DNA of 41,219 bases from Nocardia acididurans (GTDB taxonomy: Bacteria > Actinomycetota > Actinomycetes > Mycobacteriales > Mycobacteriaceae): positions 1 to 41,219 of the forward strand of contig NZ_JAERRJ010000026.1 of NCBI RefSeq assembly GCF_016741815.1, read 5' to 3'. How positions within the stretch are numbered: position 1 is the first letter of the stretch; every line of letters begins with the position of its first letter. The position numbers were made by a program, and so were the translations under genes. Positions 14,584-22,664 of this stretch are shown piece after piece. The notes under the pieces are model-generated. The model made no database searches. It was given only the letters and a program-made list of their open reading frames with translations, and was not told the origin of the DNA.

Positions 14584-16119
14584 TTGACCCAACCCGAGCA
14601 AGGCTCCCCGGAATACTGGGCACTGCACCGGCCCGAACAAGTCGCGGTGATCAGTGGACCCACCGCACTGACCTACCGGGAGTGGAACGACGCGGCTGAC
14701 CGCGTCGCCGAAGGTCTCGCCCGTTGTGGACTGACCGGCGGTGATCGCCTCGGCATGAGGTTCCGGCTGACGCCCGAGTGGTTCGTGATCCAGCGCGCGC
14801 TGCAGAAACTGGGCGTTACGCAGGTAGCGGTGAACTGGCGGCTGACGCCGGGTGAGGCCGTCTACATCCTCCGCGACAGCGGCGCCAAAGGTTTGGCGTG
14901 CAACGACGGTGACGTCAGCGGTTGGGCCGCTGAGGACATCGGGCTATTGGTGACCGTCGGCCAGGACGAGAACGCCGCCGGTGTGCGCTACGAAGATCTG
15001 CTGAAAACCGGTGACGCCCCGGCTCGCTTCGGCGCGGCGCGCCCGGCCATGGTGCTCTACACCTCGGGGACGACCGGTCGACCACGCGGCGTGCCGCCGA
15101 CCAACACCATCGCCGACCAAGAACGCCTTGCCCGATACGTGCGGTCGGTGGATGCCGTGCCGCCGCATCCCGACGGCGTCCGGACTCTGCTGACCATGCC
15201 GATCCACCACGGCGCGGGTCCGTACCTGGCCTTCCGGGCCTGTGCGCGTGGCGGAACGGTCATCACGCTGGATCCGTTCGACGCGGAGGAAGCGCTGCGG
15301 CTGATCGAAAAGCACCAGATCCGTTCCTGGGGCGCCGCGCCCACCATGATGTTGCGGATCCAGAAGCTGCCCGAGCACGTCGTCGACCGCTACGCCCTCT
15401 CGTCGCTGCGCGATATCGGACTCGGGGCGGCGCCGGTGCCGCATTCGCTGAAGCAGTGGGTCATCGATCGATTCGGCGACAGTGTCCTCTGGGAGAACTA
15501 CGGTGCGAGCGAAGTAGGGATGATCACCTACACCGCGCCCGAGTTCCAGCTGAGCAAGCCGGGAACGAGCGGACAACCCTACGACGGCGTGGAGGTGGCG
15601 ATCGTCGACGGCGACTGGAATCGTCTGCCCGCCGGTCGGCTCGGCGAGATCGCGGTCAGCACCCCCACCGTTCTGCACAACTACCTGGGAGGACCCGCCC
15701 TGGGCGACGAGGTGGTCAAGGATGGGTTCTACCGGACCGGCGATGTCGGCTATCTGGACGACGACGGTTTCCTGTTCATCACCGATCGGATCAAGGACAT
15801 GATCGTCGCGGGTGGGGTGAACATCTATCCGGCCGAGATCGAGAAGGCTCTGGTGACTCATCCGCAGGTTGTCGACGCTGCGGTCATAGGCGTCCCTGAC
15901 GACGACTTCGGTGAGAAGCCGATGGCCTTCGTCATCCCGGTCGCCGGTTCCGTGCTCACCGAGGCGGAACTGCTCACACATCTGGAAGACCGCCTCGCCG
16001 GGTACAAACGCCCCCGCCGGTTCGAGTTCGTCGATGAGCTGCCGCGTAATCCTACCGGCAAGGTACTCAAACAACTACTGCGCCAGCCCTATTGGGAAGG
16101 CCGCGAGCGCAATGTCTGA
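14584..16119 (+). CDS. Acyl-CoA synthetase (AMP-dependent ligase)
   Basis: The 511-residue enzyme of the ANL family would activate a carboxylic acid via an acyl-adenylate to its CoA thioester. Landmarks are the phosphate loop YTSGTTGRPRG (about residues 158-168), the A5-type motif ENYGASEVG, the hinge motif YRTGDVGYLDDDGFLFITDR, and the C-terminal lysine motif NPTGKVLKQ. The TTG at 14584 follows AAGGGGA by about 6 bases and begins the family-like sequence. Specificity cannot be read, but the downstream genes suggest a branched or cyclic acid. It overlaps the next SDR gene by 8 bases, first in a four-gene operon. Confidence 0.92.
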   Translation: MTQPEQGSPEYWALHRPEQVAVISGPTALTYREWNDAADRVAEGLARCGLTGGDRLGMRFRLTPEWFVIQRALQKLGVTQVAVNWRLTPGEAVYILRDSGAKGLACNDGDVSGWAAEDIGLLVTVGQDENAAGVRYEDLLKTGDAPARFGAARPAMVLYTSGTTGRPRGVPPTNTIADQERLARYVRSVDAVPPHPDGVRTLLTMPIHHGAGPYLAFRACARGGTVITLDPFDAEEALRLIEKHQIRSWGAAPTMMLRIQKLPEHVVDRYALSSLRDIGLGAAPVPHSLKQWVIDRFGDSVLWENYGASEVGMITYTAPEFQLSKPGTSGQPYDGVEVAIVDGDWNRLPAGRLGEIAVSTPTVLHNYLGGPALGDEVVKDGFYRTGDVGYLDDDGFLFITDRIKDMIVAGGVNIYPAEIEKALVTHPQVVDAAVIGVPDDDFGEKPMAFVIPVAGSVLTEAELLTHLEDRLAGYKRPRRFEFVDELPRNPTGKVLKQLLRQPYWEGRERNV

Positions 16120-16912
16120 TAATCCCACCGCGCTGCCGCAGCTGCTGGATCTGAGTGGGCGAGTCGCGCTGGTCACCGGTGCAGGGCGGGGCGTAGGCGC
16201 GGCGACCGCCAGATTCCTTGCCGCGCAAGGGGCTGCGGTCGCGGTCAACGACTACTTTGCCGAGCGGGCCCGCGCCGTGGCCGCCGAGATCGAGGCCGTC
16301 GGCGGCGCGGCAGTGGCGGTGGGCGCCGACATCGGTGACCCGGTTCAGGTGGCCGATGTCGTCGACACCGTCGCGAGGACCCTCGGCCCGGTCGCGATCC
16401 TGGTGAACAATGCCGGTAACGCGGGGCCGGAACCTGTTCCCCAGCAACCATTCTGGCAATCCGGTCCGGCCCAGTGGGAGCCGTATCTGACAGTGAACCT
16501 GCTCGGTGTCATGGTGTGCTGCCGGGCGGTGATCCCCGGCATGATCGAGGCCCGCCACGGCCGGCTCATCACCGTGATCAGCGATGCGGGCCGGGTCGGC
16601 CAAGCCGGACTCGAAGTGTATTCGGCCGCCAAAGCCGGTGCGGCGGGCTTGATGCGAGGGCTGGCGCGCAGCCTCGGGCGGTTCGACATCACCGCCAACA
16701 GCGTGGCCTTGGGGATGACCAGAACCCCGGCCATGGACGAAGTGCTCGACGACGACGCCCGCGTCGAGAAGATCCTGGCGGGCTACCCGATTCGCCGGGT
16801 GGGTGAACCAGCCGACGCCGCCGCGGTCATCAGCTTCCTCGCCTCGCCCGCGGCCGGCTGGATCACGGGCCAAACCTATCCGGTGAACGGAGGATTCAGT
16901 GTCACCCAATAA
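16112..16912 (+). CDS. Short-chain dehydrogenase/reductase
   Basis: The 266-residue SDR has TGAGRGVG (residues 23-30), NNAGNAG, the catalytic YSAAK, and the terminal WITGQTYPVNGGFS block typical of hydroxyacyl-CoA or ketoacyl-type SDRs. An aspartate after the second strand (VAVNDYFAERA) favours NAD+, which fits an oxidative catabolic step. It overlaps the ligase by 8 bases and the hydratase by 14 bases. It may oxidise the 3-hydroxyacyl-CoA formed by the hydratase or an alcohol on the ring system. Confidence 0.9.
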   Translation: MSDNPTALPQLLDLSGRVALVTGAGRGVGAATARFLAAQGAAVAVNDYFAERARAVAAEIEAVGGAAVAVGADIGDPVQVADVVDTVARTLGPVAILVNNAGNAGPEPVPQQPFWQSGPAQWEPYLTVNLLGVMVCCRAVIPGMIEARHGRLITVISDAGRVGQAGLEVYSAAKAGAAGLMRGLARSLGRFDITANSVALGMTRTPAMDEVLDDDARVEKILAGYPIRRVGEPADAAAVISFLASPAAGWITGQTYPVNGGFSVTQ

Positions 16913-17735
16913 TGAGGCGGTGCCGCCCGGCGCCGCGAAGTCCAGTGCGGCAACCGATGTCGCGGACACCGGGGCCGTGGTGCTCACCGAGGTGGTGGAT
17001 GGGCACATCCTGGTCCTACGCATCAATCGGCCGCACCGCCGCAACGCCTTCGACCGAGCCACGGCGCGGGCGATGGAGGATGCTCTCGATGCCTTCGAGG
17101 CCGACGACACCCTGTGGTGCGCGGTCGTCACCGGCTCGGACATCGTCTTCTCCGCCGGCCAGGATCTCATCGCCGCCGCCTCGGGAGATATGGCCGTCAC
17201 CGCGCGCCGCGGAGCCTTCGGCATCATGGGGCAGCCGCCGGTCAAACCGATCATTGCCGCGGTGGAAGGCCACGCACTCGCCGGCGGACTCGAGCTGTGC
17301 CTGGCCTGCGACCTGATCGTCTCCTCCCGCACCGCCACCATGGGCCTGCCCGAAGTCGCCCGTGCACTCGTCGCGGCGGGCGGCGGATGCTTCCGGCTGC
17401 CTCGGCGTATCCCGCACCATATCGCAATGGAGCTGATCCTCACGGGAAAGGCTTGGCCCGCAACACGTTTCGCCGATCTGGGTCTGGTGAACAAACTCAC
17501 CGAACCCGGTGCCGCCCTCGCCGGCGCGCTGGAACTCGCGCGGGAGGTCTGTGCGGCCGCACCGCTCGCGGTGCGCGCGAGCAAACAGATCGCGGCCCAT
17601 TCCCATGCCTGGTCGGATGCCGATGCCTGGTCGAACCAGATGACCTACACAGCCCCAGTATTCGAGTCCGAAGACCTGAGAGAAGGTCTGCTCGCCTTCG
17701 CGGAGAAGCGGCGACCGGTATGGAAGGGACGCTGA
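16899..17735 (+). CDS. Enoyl-CoA hydratase/isomerase family protein
   Basis: The 278-residue crotonase-fold protein carries the oxyanion-hole segment FSAGQDLIAAASGD and the CoA/active-site motif GHALAGGLELCLACDLIVSS. Catalytic-type glutamates lie in GGLELC and GLPEVARAL, matching the two acids of true hydratases. The N-terminal ~25 residues are a loose extension. GTG 16899 is chosen because GGAGG lies 5 bases before it. It should hydrate an alpha,beta-unsaturated acyl-CoA. The stop is 1 base before the next SDR start. Confidence 0.9.
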   Translation: MSPNNEAVPPGAAKSSAATDVADTGAVVLTEVVDGHILVLRINRPHRRNAFDRATARAMEDALDAFEADDTLWCAVVTGSDIVFSAGQDLIAAASGDMAVTARRGAFGIMGQPPVKPIIAAVEGHALAGGLELCLACDLIVSSRTATMGLPEVARALVAAGGGCFRLPRRIPHHIAMELILTGKAWPATRFADLGLVNKLTEPGAALAGALELAREVCAAAPLAVRASKQIAAHSHAWSDADAWSNQMTYTAPVFESEDLREGLLAFAEKRRPVWKGR

Positions 17736-17736
17736 G

Positions 17737-18654
17737 ATGACGATCGACCCCATCCTGCGCAGCGCACTGCTGGACGGCCACGTCGCCATAGTCACCGGCG
17801 GATCACGCGGAATCGGCGGGGCGACGTCGACCGCGCTGGCGGCCAACGGCGCCAAAGTCGTTGTGGCCGACGTCGATAAGGCCAAAGCCGAGGAAACGGC
17901 GGCGACCATCAACGACGCCTACGGCCCCGGCTCGGCCACGGCCTTCGTCGCCGATCTGGTCGCGCCCGGCGCGTGTGACGATCTGGTCGCCTACACGCTC
18001 GAGCAGTACGGAACGCTCGATATCGTGGTCAACAACGCGGGTTATGCCTGGGACGGCCGTGTGCACTCGATGACGGACGAACAGTTCCAAGCCATGCTGG
18101 ACATCCACCTCGTCGTACCGTTCCGCCTGGCTCGCTCGTGCGCGCCGGTGTTCCGCGCCGCCGCGCTGGCCGACGACGAGAAGGGCGTACGCCGCCACCG
18201 CAAAACGGTGATGGTGTCCTCGATGGCGGGTCTGATCGGCCTGGACGGCGCGGCCAATTACGCCTCCGCCAAAGCCGGCGTCCTGGGCCTGATGCGTTCG
18301 CTGGCCCAGGAGTGGGGAACGCTGCATGTCAATGTGAACGCCGTGGCCTTCGGCATCATCCAAACCCGTTTCGGGCTACCGCAATCCGAGCGCGAGGTCA
18401 TCCAGACCGGTGGCCGCACGATTCACGTCGGCGTGCCGCCCAAGCAGGCCGAACGACTGGGGCTGGCCGTCGATCCCACCGCCGCGCCGACCGACGCGGA
18501 GATCTACGCGCCCAAACCGTTGCGGCAGGTCAGCCTCGGTCGCACCGGAACCGTCGGGGAAGCCGCCGACACCATCCTCTGGTTGTGCTCACCGCTGTCG
18601 AATTATGTGACAGGGCAGGTCATTCCAGTCAACGGTGGCATGCGCGCCGGCTGA
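17737..18654 (+). CDS. Short-chain dehydrogenase/reductase, long form
   Basis: This 305-residue SDR has TGGSRGIG (about residues 20-27), the NAD-type aspartate in VVVADVDKAKAEE, NNAGYAWDG, MVSSMAGLIG with the catalytic serine, and YASAK. It resembles multifunctional-type 3-hydroxyacyl-CoA dehydrogenases/ketoreductases. A ~45-residue insertion before the last helix (around HVGVPPKQAERLGLAVDPTAAPTDAEIYAPKP) is longer than in common SDRs and may shape a large substrate pocket. It starts 1 base after the hydratase stop and is the fourth gene of the ligase operon. Confidence 0.9.
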   Translation: MTIDPILRSALLDGHVAIVTGGSRGIGGATSTALAANGAKVVVADVDKAKAEETAATINDAYGPGSATAFVADLVAPGACDDLVAYTLEQYGTLDIVVNNAGYAWDGRVHSMTDEQFQAMLDIHLVVPFRLARSCAPVFRAAALADDEKGVRRHRKTVMVSSMAGLIGLDGAANYASAKAGVLGLMRSLAQEWGTLHVNVNAVAFGIIQTRFGLPQSEREVIQTGGRTIHVGVPPKQAERLGLAVDPTAAPTDAEIYAPKPLRQVSLGRTGTVGEAADTILWLCSPLSNYVTGQVIPVNGGMRAG

Positions 18655-18759
18655 ACCGAACCGGGGGGCCGGGGCCGTGCGGAACCCACCTGTGCGGCAC
18701 CGCCCTCTCGGCGGGGCAGGCTTGTCGAACAGCCAGCAACCGATGCTACGGTGAGCGCC

Positions 18760-19449
18760 ATGGCAGGCCGGACACGACAAACCGAGGGCAGGAGCGACAC
18801 CGAAGCCACGGCGCGCGCGGCGGCGGTCACCCGCCGCACCCAGAAGGAACGCTCCGCCCATGCCGCGCAGGCACTGCTCGACGCGGCGGAAGAACTGTTC
18901 GCCCGCCGCGGCGTCGACCACACCTCGCTAGCCGATATCGGCGAGCTGGCGGGTTTCAGCAGGGGCCTGGCCAATCATCATTTCGGCACCAAGGCCGCCC
19001 TCGTGGACAGGTTGACCGAGCGAATTCAAACGCGGTTCGCCACCGACGCCGAAACCCGCGCGGAAACAGGGTCGGCCGACGCCCTCGAAGCTCTGGAAAA
19101 TCTGGTAGAGGACTATCTGACAGCGATAGCCCGGCACGCGCGATCCAGCCGCGCCTTCTTCGTCATGCTGGGCGCGGCGTTCCCCGCCGAGGCGTCTCTG
19201 CGCCCCGTGCTCGCCGCCGACGACGAGAGCTTCCGGGAACGCATGGCCAGCCATGTGCGGGCGGGACAATCCGATGGCAGCGTGGACGACACCGTGGATC
19301 CGGTCGCCACCGCGGTCATGGTGGTCGCCATGCTGCGCGGTACCGCGGCGCAGTATCTGGTGGACCCGGACGCCATCGACCTACCCGGGGCGATTCAGGC
19401 CGCCCAACGTTTCCTGCGCATCGGTCTGGCGCCACCGAACCGTCGATAA
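18760..19449 (+). CDS. TetR/AcrR family transcriptional regulator
   Basis: The ~229-residue protein has a long basic N-terminal arm (about 35 residues), then a TetR HTH: HAAQALLDAAEELFARRGVDHTSLADIGELAGFSRGLANHHFGTKAALV. ATG 18760 is preferred with GGTGAG as ribosome site; GTG 18751 is also in frame. It follows the ligase operon after about 105 bases. It is the nearest regulator to the palindrome at 14378-14407 and the probable repressor of the operon, presumably sensing an acyl-CoA intermediate. This assignment is by position only. Confidence 0.85.
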   Translation: MAGRTRQTEGRSDTEATARAAAVTRRTQKERSAHAAQALLDAAEELFARRGVDHTSLADIGELAGFSRGLANHHFGTKAALVDRLTERIQTRFATDAETRAETGSADALEALENLVEDYLTAIARHARSSRAFFVMLGAAFPAEASLRPVLAADDESFRERMASHVRAGQSDGSVDDTVDPVATAVMVVAMLRGTAAQYLVDPDAIDLPGAIQAAQRFLRIGLAPPNRR

Positions 19450-19485
19450 CCGCTGCGGCACAGTACCTTCCGGCATGGACTCGGT

Positions 19486-20628
19486 TCAGTCTTTGGCGAG
19501 TACGTGGACCGCGCACACCGCGCCCACACCCACCATGTGTGCCAATCCGATTCGTGCGCCGGGATGTTGACGTGCCCCTGCCTCATCGCGGAGCTGTGTG
19601 GTCAGTTCAACGATCTGACCGATGCCGGTGGGGCCGATCGGGTGCCCCATAGACAGCAGGCCGCCTGATGTGTTAACCGCGACTCGCCCGCCGATATCGA
19701 ACTCCCCGGCCGCCAAAGCGGCTGCGGCCCGGCCGGGTTCGCACGCGCCCATGGCCTCGAGATACAGCAGTTCCTCGATGGTGAACGCGTCGTGCAGTTC
19801 GATCAGATCCACTTCGCTGATCCGCAAACCGGCGCTGGTGAGCGCCTCCCGGGTGGTCGTGGCGGTGAGCGCGACATCGAAATTCTCGGTGCCGTAGAAG
19901 GTTTCGGATCGCAGCGCGGACGATCGAATGCGCACGGCCCGATCGCGGTCGAGCCCGAGCTCGCGAATAGCGTTGTCCGACACGATGATAGCGGCTGCCG
20001 CGCCCTCACTGATCGGACAGCACTGCAGGCGCGTCAATGATCCGCTGATGTACGGCGGGGTCAGCACGTCTTCGAGAGACCGGGCCTTGCGCCGTTGCGC
20101 ATGGGGATTCGACACCGCATTGCGACTGTTCTTGACCGCCACCTGGGCCACCTGCTCCGCTGTCACGCCGGTTTCGTGCATATATCGCGAGGCGAGCAGA
20201 GCGAAATGGGTCACCGGGGCTACGCGTGTGCCCAACAGATCCGTGAGGCCGGCCGCGTGTGCCGGGAACGAGACGTGCAGGGGCTTGTCGACACCGACCG
20301 CGATGGCCACGTCGTGGACTCCGGCCGCGACATCGAGATACGCCTGACGGAACGCGGTCGATCCCGACGCGGAAGCATTCTCGATCTGCATCATCGGAAT
20401 TCCGGTGGCCCCCAGATGCCGATACATCAACCGCGACAACGCCATCGAGGTGGTCGCGGTGCCTGTGTAGGCGGTTTGCACCCGGCCCCAGCTCATCCCG
20501 GCATCGGCCAGCGCTTCTCGGATGGCAGTCACCCCCAGTTCGGTGTAGGGGGTATCGCCGGGCCTCTGATAGGGATGCATTCCGACCCCGGCGACCCACG
20601 CGGTGCGCAGTCCGGATGCTGGGTTCAC
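19486..20628 (-). CDS. Thiolase-fold lipid-transfer protein, Ltp2-like aldolase candidate
   Basis: The 380-residue protein belongs to the SCP-2 thiolase/lipid-transfer group. At the usual nucleophile site it has ENASASGS, with Ser86 in place of cysteine. It keeps ELHDAF and GGLLSMGHPIGPTG, and the C-terminal cysteine box is replaced by HMVGVGAVCAVHVL. It therefore probably does not do thiolysis. Ltp2-type aldolases, which act with a DUF35 partner, lack thiolase cysteine chemistry and cleave a hydroxylated side-chain CoA ester by retro-aldol reaction. The GTG start overlaps the DUF35 stop as GTGA, with GAGGAG 5 bases before it. It converges with the TetR gene. Confidence 0.85.
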   Translation of the reverse strand: MNPASGLRTAWVAGVGMHPYQRPGDTPYTELGVTAIREALADAGMSWGRVQTAYTGTATTSMALSRLMYRHLGATGIPMMQIENASASGSTAFRQAYLDVAAGVHDVAIAVGVDKPLHVSFPAHAAGLTDLLGTRVAPVTHFALLASRYMHETGVTAEQVAQVAVKNSRNAVSNPHAQRRKARSLEDVLTPPYISGSLTRLQCCPISEGAAAAIIVSDNAIRELGLDRDRAVRIRSSALRSETFYGTENFDVALTATTTREALTSAGLRISEVDLIELHDAFTIEELLYLEAMGACEPGRAAAALAAGEFDIGGRVAVNTSGGLLSMGHPIGPTGIGQIVELTTQLRDEAGARQHPGARIGLAHMVGVGAVCAVHVLAKD

Positions 20629-21035
20629 TGCTGCTCCTCGTTTTCGCACAGCACGAAACCCGGTTCGACGGTTCGGTTTCCGGCTTGGTCCATTCCGGTG
20701 GCACGCCAGCGCGCCGTCACCCGATCGTCGATGCGCACCGCGGCGGACTCCGGGTGGATGAGGGCGCGGATGAGCGGGCCGCCGTCGAGCAGGATCTCGG
20801 CCACGGTGAACGGCGGGTCGGGATGTCGGGCCACGTGGACGGTGGCCATCGCGCGCACGATGCCGACGGCGGCCAGCTCGAGGGGTTCGAGGCGGGCTTG
20901 TGGCGCCCCGCAGACCTCGCACCCGATGCTGATCGGGGGAAAGTAGGCCCGCCCGCAATCGGTGCATGTCACGCCGTGGAACACGGGTGTTGCGGGCGAC
21001 GGGTCGTACAGATGGGGATGAGCGGCAATGCGCAC
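20625..21035 (-). CDS. DUF35 zinc-ribbon/OB-fold protein, partner of the Ltp2-like enzyme
   Basis: The 136-residue protein has a zinc ribbon CTDCGRAYFPPISIGCEVCG (cysteines about residues 24, 27, 39, 42) followed by an OB-fold that binds the CoA part of a substrate (ELAAVGIVRAMATVHV...TVAEILLDGGPLIRALIH). Proteins of this type form tight complexes with thiolase-fold enzymes, as in the ChsH2 DUF35-Ltp2 pair of steroid side-chain loss. The GTG at 21035 has GGAG 5 bases upstream. It is translationally coupled to the downstream enzyme, as expected for a 1:1 complex. Confidence 0.88.
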   Translation of the reverse strand: MRIAAHPHLYDPSPATPVFHGVTCTDCGRAYFPPISIGCEVCGAPQARLEPLELAAVGIVRAMATVHVARHPDPPFTVAEILLDGGPLIRALIHPESAAVRIDDRVTARWRATGMDQAGNRTVEPGFVLCENEEQQ

Positions 21036-21087
21036 GTGCTCTCCAAGGGGGTCGATACGGTTCAGGCGATCGAAATGGTCTCCGCTG

Positions 21088-21999
21088 CTATGTGTTTGGG
21101 ACCGGTGAGCGCCTGTGGTAGGTGTAGGTGATCAGCGCCGACTGCAGACGGAGCAGGTCGGAATTGTTGTGTGGGTCGAGGCCGGTGAGGTCCTTGATGC
21201 GCCGCAGCCGGTAGTCGACGGTGTTGCGGTGAACCCCGAGGGTCGTGGCGGTTTTCCGGCGGTCGAAATTCGCGGCCACGTGAGACTGCAGCGTATCGAT
21301 CAGATCAGGGGTTTCGAGCAATGCTTCCACGGGCGCGATCAGCGATCCGGTCGCCGGACCTGTGCGAGTGAGCTGGTACTCCACCGTCAGGTCACCGAGC
21401 GTATACAGATCCGGTGCGTAGCCGAGGCGTACGACGATGTCCAGCAGGTCGCGCGCGAGTGCGACCGCGCGGGGAATCGCTGCCGCCGAACTGTGCACGG
21501 CCGCAGCCGAAATCGGAGCCTCGGCGACCCACGCGAGCTCGGCCGTGAGCCCGCCGGGGAGCTGGGGCTCGCCACGCGACGGCAGCAGTATCGTCCCTCC
21601 GCTGCTGTCGAGATTGACGACGGCCGCGTCGCCGTATCGTTCGGTGAGCCGTGATCGAATTCGGCGCTGTGGCTCAGCGGGGAGTTCCGCGGCCGGAGGC
21701 TTGCGGGTACTCGCCTTCGTCTCGGGGGCGTTCGCGATGGCGACCACATGGTAGTGCCCGCGGATCGGCACACCCGATACAGCGGGCGTCCGGCCGTACA
21801 GCAGTGCCGATCCCAGCACCTGCGCCCGGTCCGCGGACCCGAGTTCGCTCCAGTGCCTGGCCGGCACGAGGGGTTTCGATGTCAGGGAACGGCCCTGGCG
21901 GAGAGGTTTCCTGCCGGCGAACCAGCGAGCTGCCATGACGTCGGCGGGGCCGAGGTTGCGACCTGTGGACGCCGGCTCTCGCACATCCCGCTCACGCAT
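21088..21999 (-). CDS. PucR/CdaR-type transcriptional regulator, short N terminus
   Basis: The C terminus is a PucR HTH: LIDTLQSHVAANFDRRKTATTLGVHRNTVDYRLRRIKDLTGLD. Before it lies a degenerate GGDEF-like middle domain (YHVVAIANAP...RIRSRLTERYGD...GGTILLPS). With the ATG at 21999 the protein has 303 residues; relatives usually have about 400 with an extra N-terminal sensor domain that I cannot find here. The start is uncertain; ATG 21939 also fits. It reads toward the DUF35/Ltp pair 52 bases downstream and is probably their activator. Confidence 0.75.
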   Translation of the reverse strand: MRERDVREPASTGRNLGPADVMAARWFAGRKPLRQGRSLTSKPLVPARHWSELGSADRAQVLGSALLYGRTPAVSGVPIRGHYHVVAIANAPETKASTRKPPAAELPAEPQRRIRSRLTERYGDAAVVNLDSSGGTILLPSRGEPQLPGGLTAELAWVAEAPISAAAVHSSAAAIPRAVALARDLLDIVVRLGYAPDLYTLGDLTVEYQLTRTGPATGSLIAPVEALLETPDLIDTLQSHVAANFDRRKTATTLGVHRNTVDYRLRRIKDLTGLDPHNNSDLLRLQSALITYTYHRRSPVPNT

Positions 22000-22160
22000 T
22001 CGACACCTGGTAGGACACGACGACGATGGGCGGTTGAGCTTGCTCGTTCCTGCGCTCGACGCTGAGCGCATGGCTGCCGACCATAGCCGCCGTTCCTTCC
22101 TTTCCAGGTTGCCGGGCACGCCTGCGCAATTGCGAACAGCACCAGCCCGGCGCAAACATG

Positions 22161-22180
22161 TTAACTAACCAGCAAGTTAA
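22161..22180. promoter_or_regulatory. Inverted repeat upstream of the PucR gene
   Basis: TTAACT (22161-22166) and AGTTAA (22175-22180) form a 6-bp dyad with an 8-base spacer. The right half, CAGCAAGT, is also the core of each arm of the palindrome at 14378-14407. The left side contains AACTAAC, also the outer arm of the dyad at 24004-24042. It lies between the antitoxin-like gene and PucR and may control PucR. Confidence 0.5.
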
Positions 22181-22255
22181 TGAGCAAGGAGTCGCAGCGC
22201 TGATCCCCTGAATGCTGGCTCGATCGAGATCGAAGCCGCCCTGCACCGCGTCGAA

Positions 22256-22624
22256 CTAGGTGACCAGCTCCGGGAGCGATCTCTGTACCCAGTCGTAGGG
22301 TGCGATCACGGCATCGAGGAGTTCTTCCGGAGTGTCTTTGCACAGCGATCCGTACAACTTCCGGATGAGCGTGTGTTGCCCGGCGCAGTGCGCGGCGGTA
22401 CGCACCGCGCGCAGGCCGCTGCGTACGTCCGAAGCGGCGCGAACACGCCGATCCTGGTCCGGCACCGGCACTTTGGCGCAGCCTGCCCGCCATGTCGCCT
22501 CGGAGAGCATCACCGCCTGTGGGTTGCCGTGCTGCAGAATGACGATCGCCTCGGTGCCCGAGCGGGCTTCCGCGAGCACATCGCGCCAAGACATCCGCAA
22601 TGCTCTACTGGAAATGCTCTTCAC
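22256..22624 (-). CDS. Phd/YefM antitoxin-like protein without a visible toxin
   Basis: The 122-residue protein has an N-terminal part like Phd/YefM antitoxins: SRALRMSWRDVLAEARSGTEAIVILQHGNPQAVMLSEATWRA, with the typical helix, turn, 'G-P-A-V' strand order. A C-terminal region of unknown kind (LIRKLYGSLCKDTPEELLDAVIAPYDW) follows, where antitoxins usually carry a toxin-binding tail. GTG 22624 is chosen because GGAG sits 4 bases before it. No PIN, RelE or Doc toxin gene is adjacent on either side. It could be a solitary regulator. Confidence 0.6.
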   Translation of the reverse strand: MKSISSRALRMSWRDVLAEARSGTEAIVILQHGNPQAVMLSEATWRAGCAKVPVPDQDRRVRAASDVRSGLRAVRTAAHCAGQHTLIRKLYGSLCKDTPEELLDAVIAPYDWVQRSLPELVT

Positions 22625-22664
22625 GCTGCTCCGACTTCCGATGGCGAAACTGATTCGGGCAAGT

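Noticed and set aside
18690..18720. Hairpin CCGCC/GGCGG after the ligase operon as a terminator
   Set aside because: The stem is only 5 bp and has no T tract; such stems are common by chance at this GC content.
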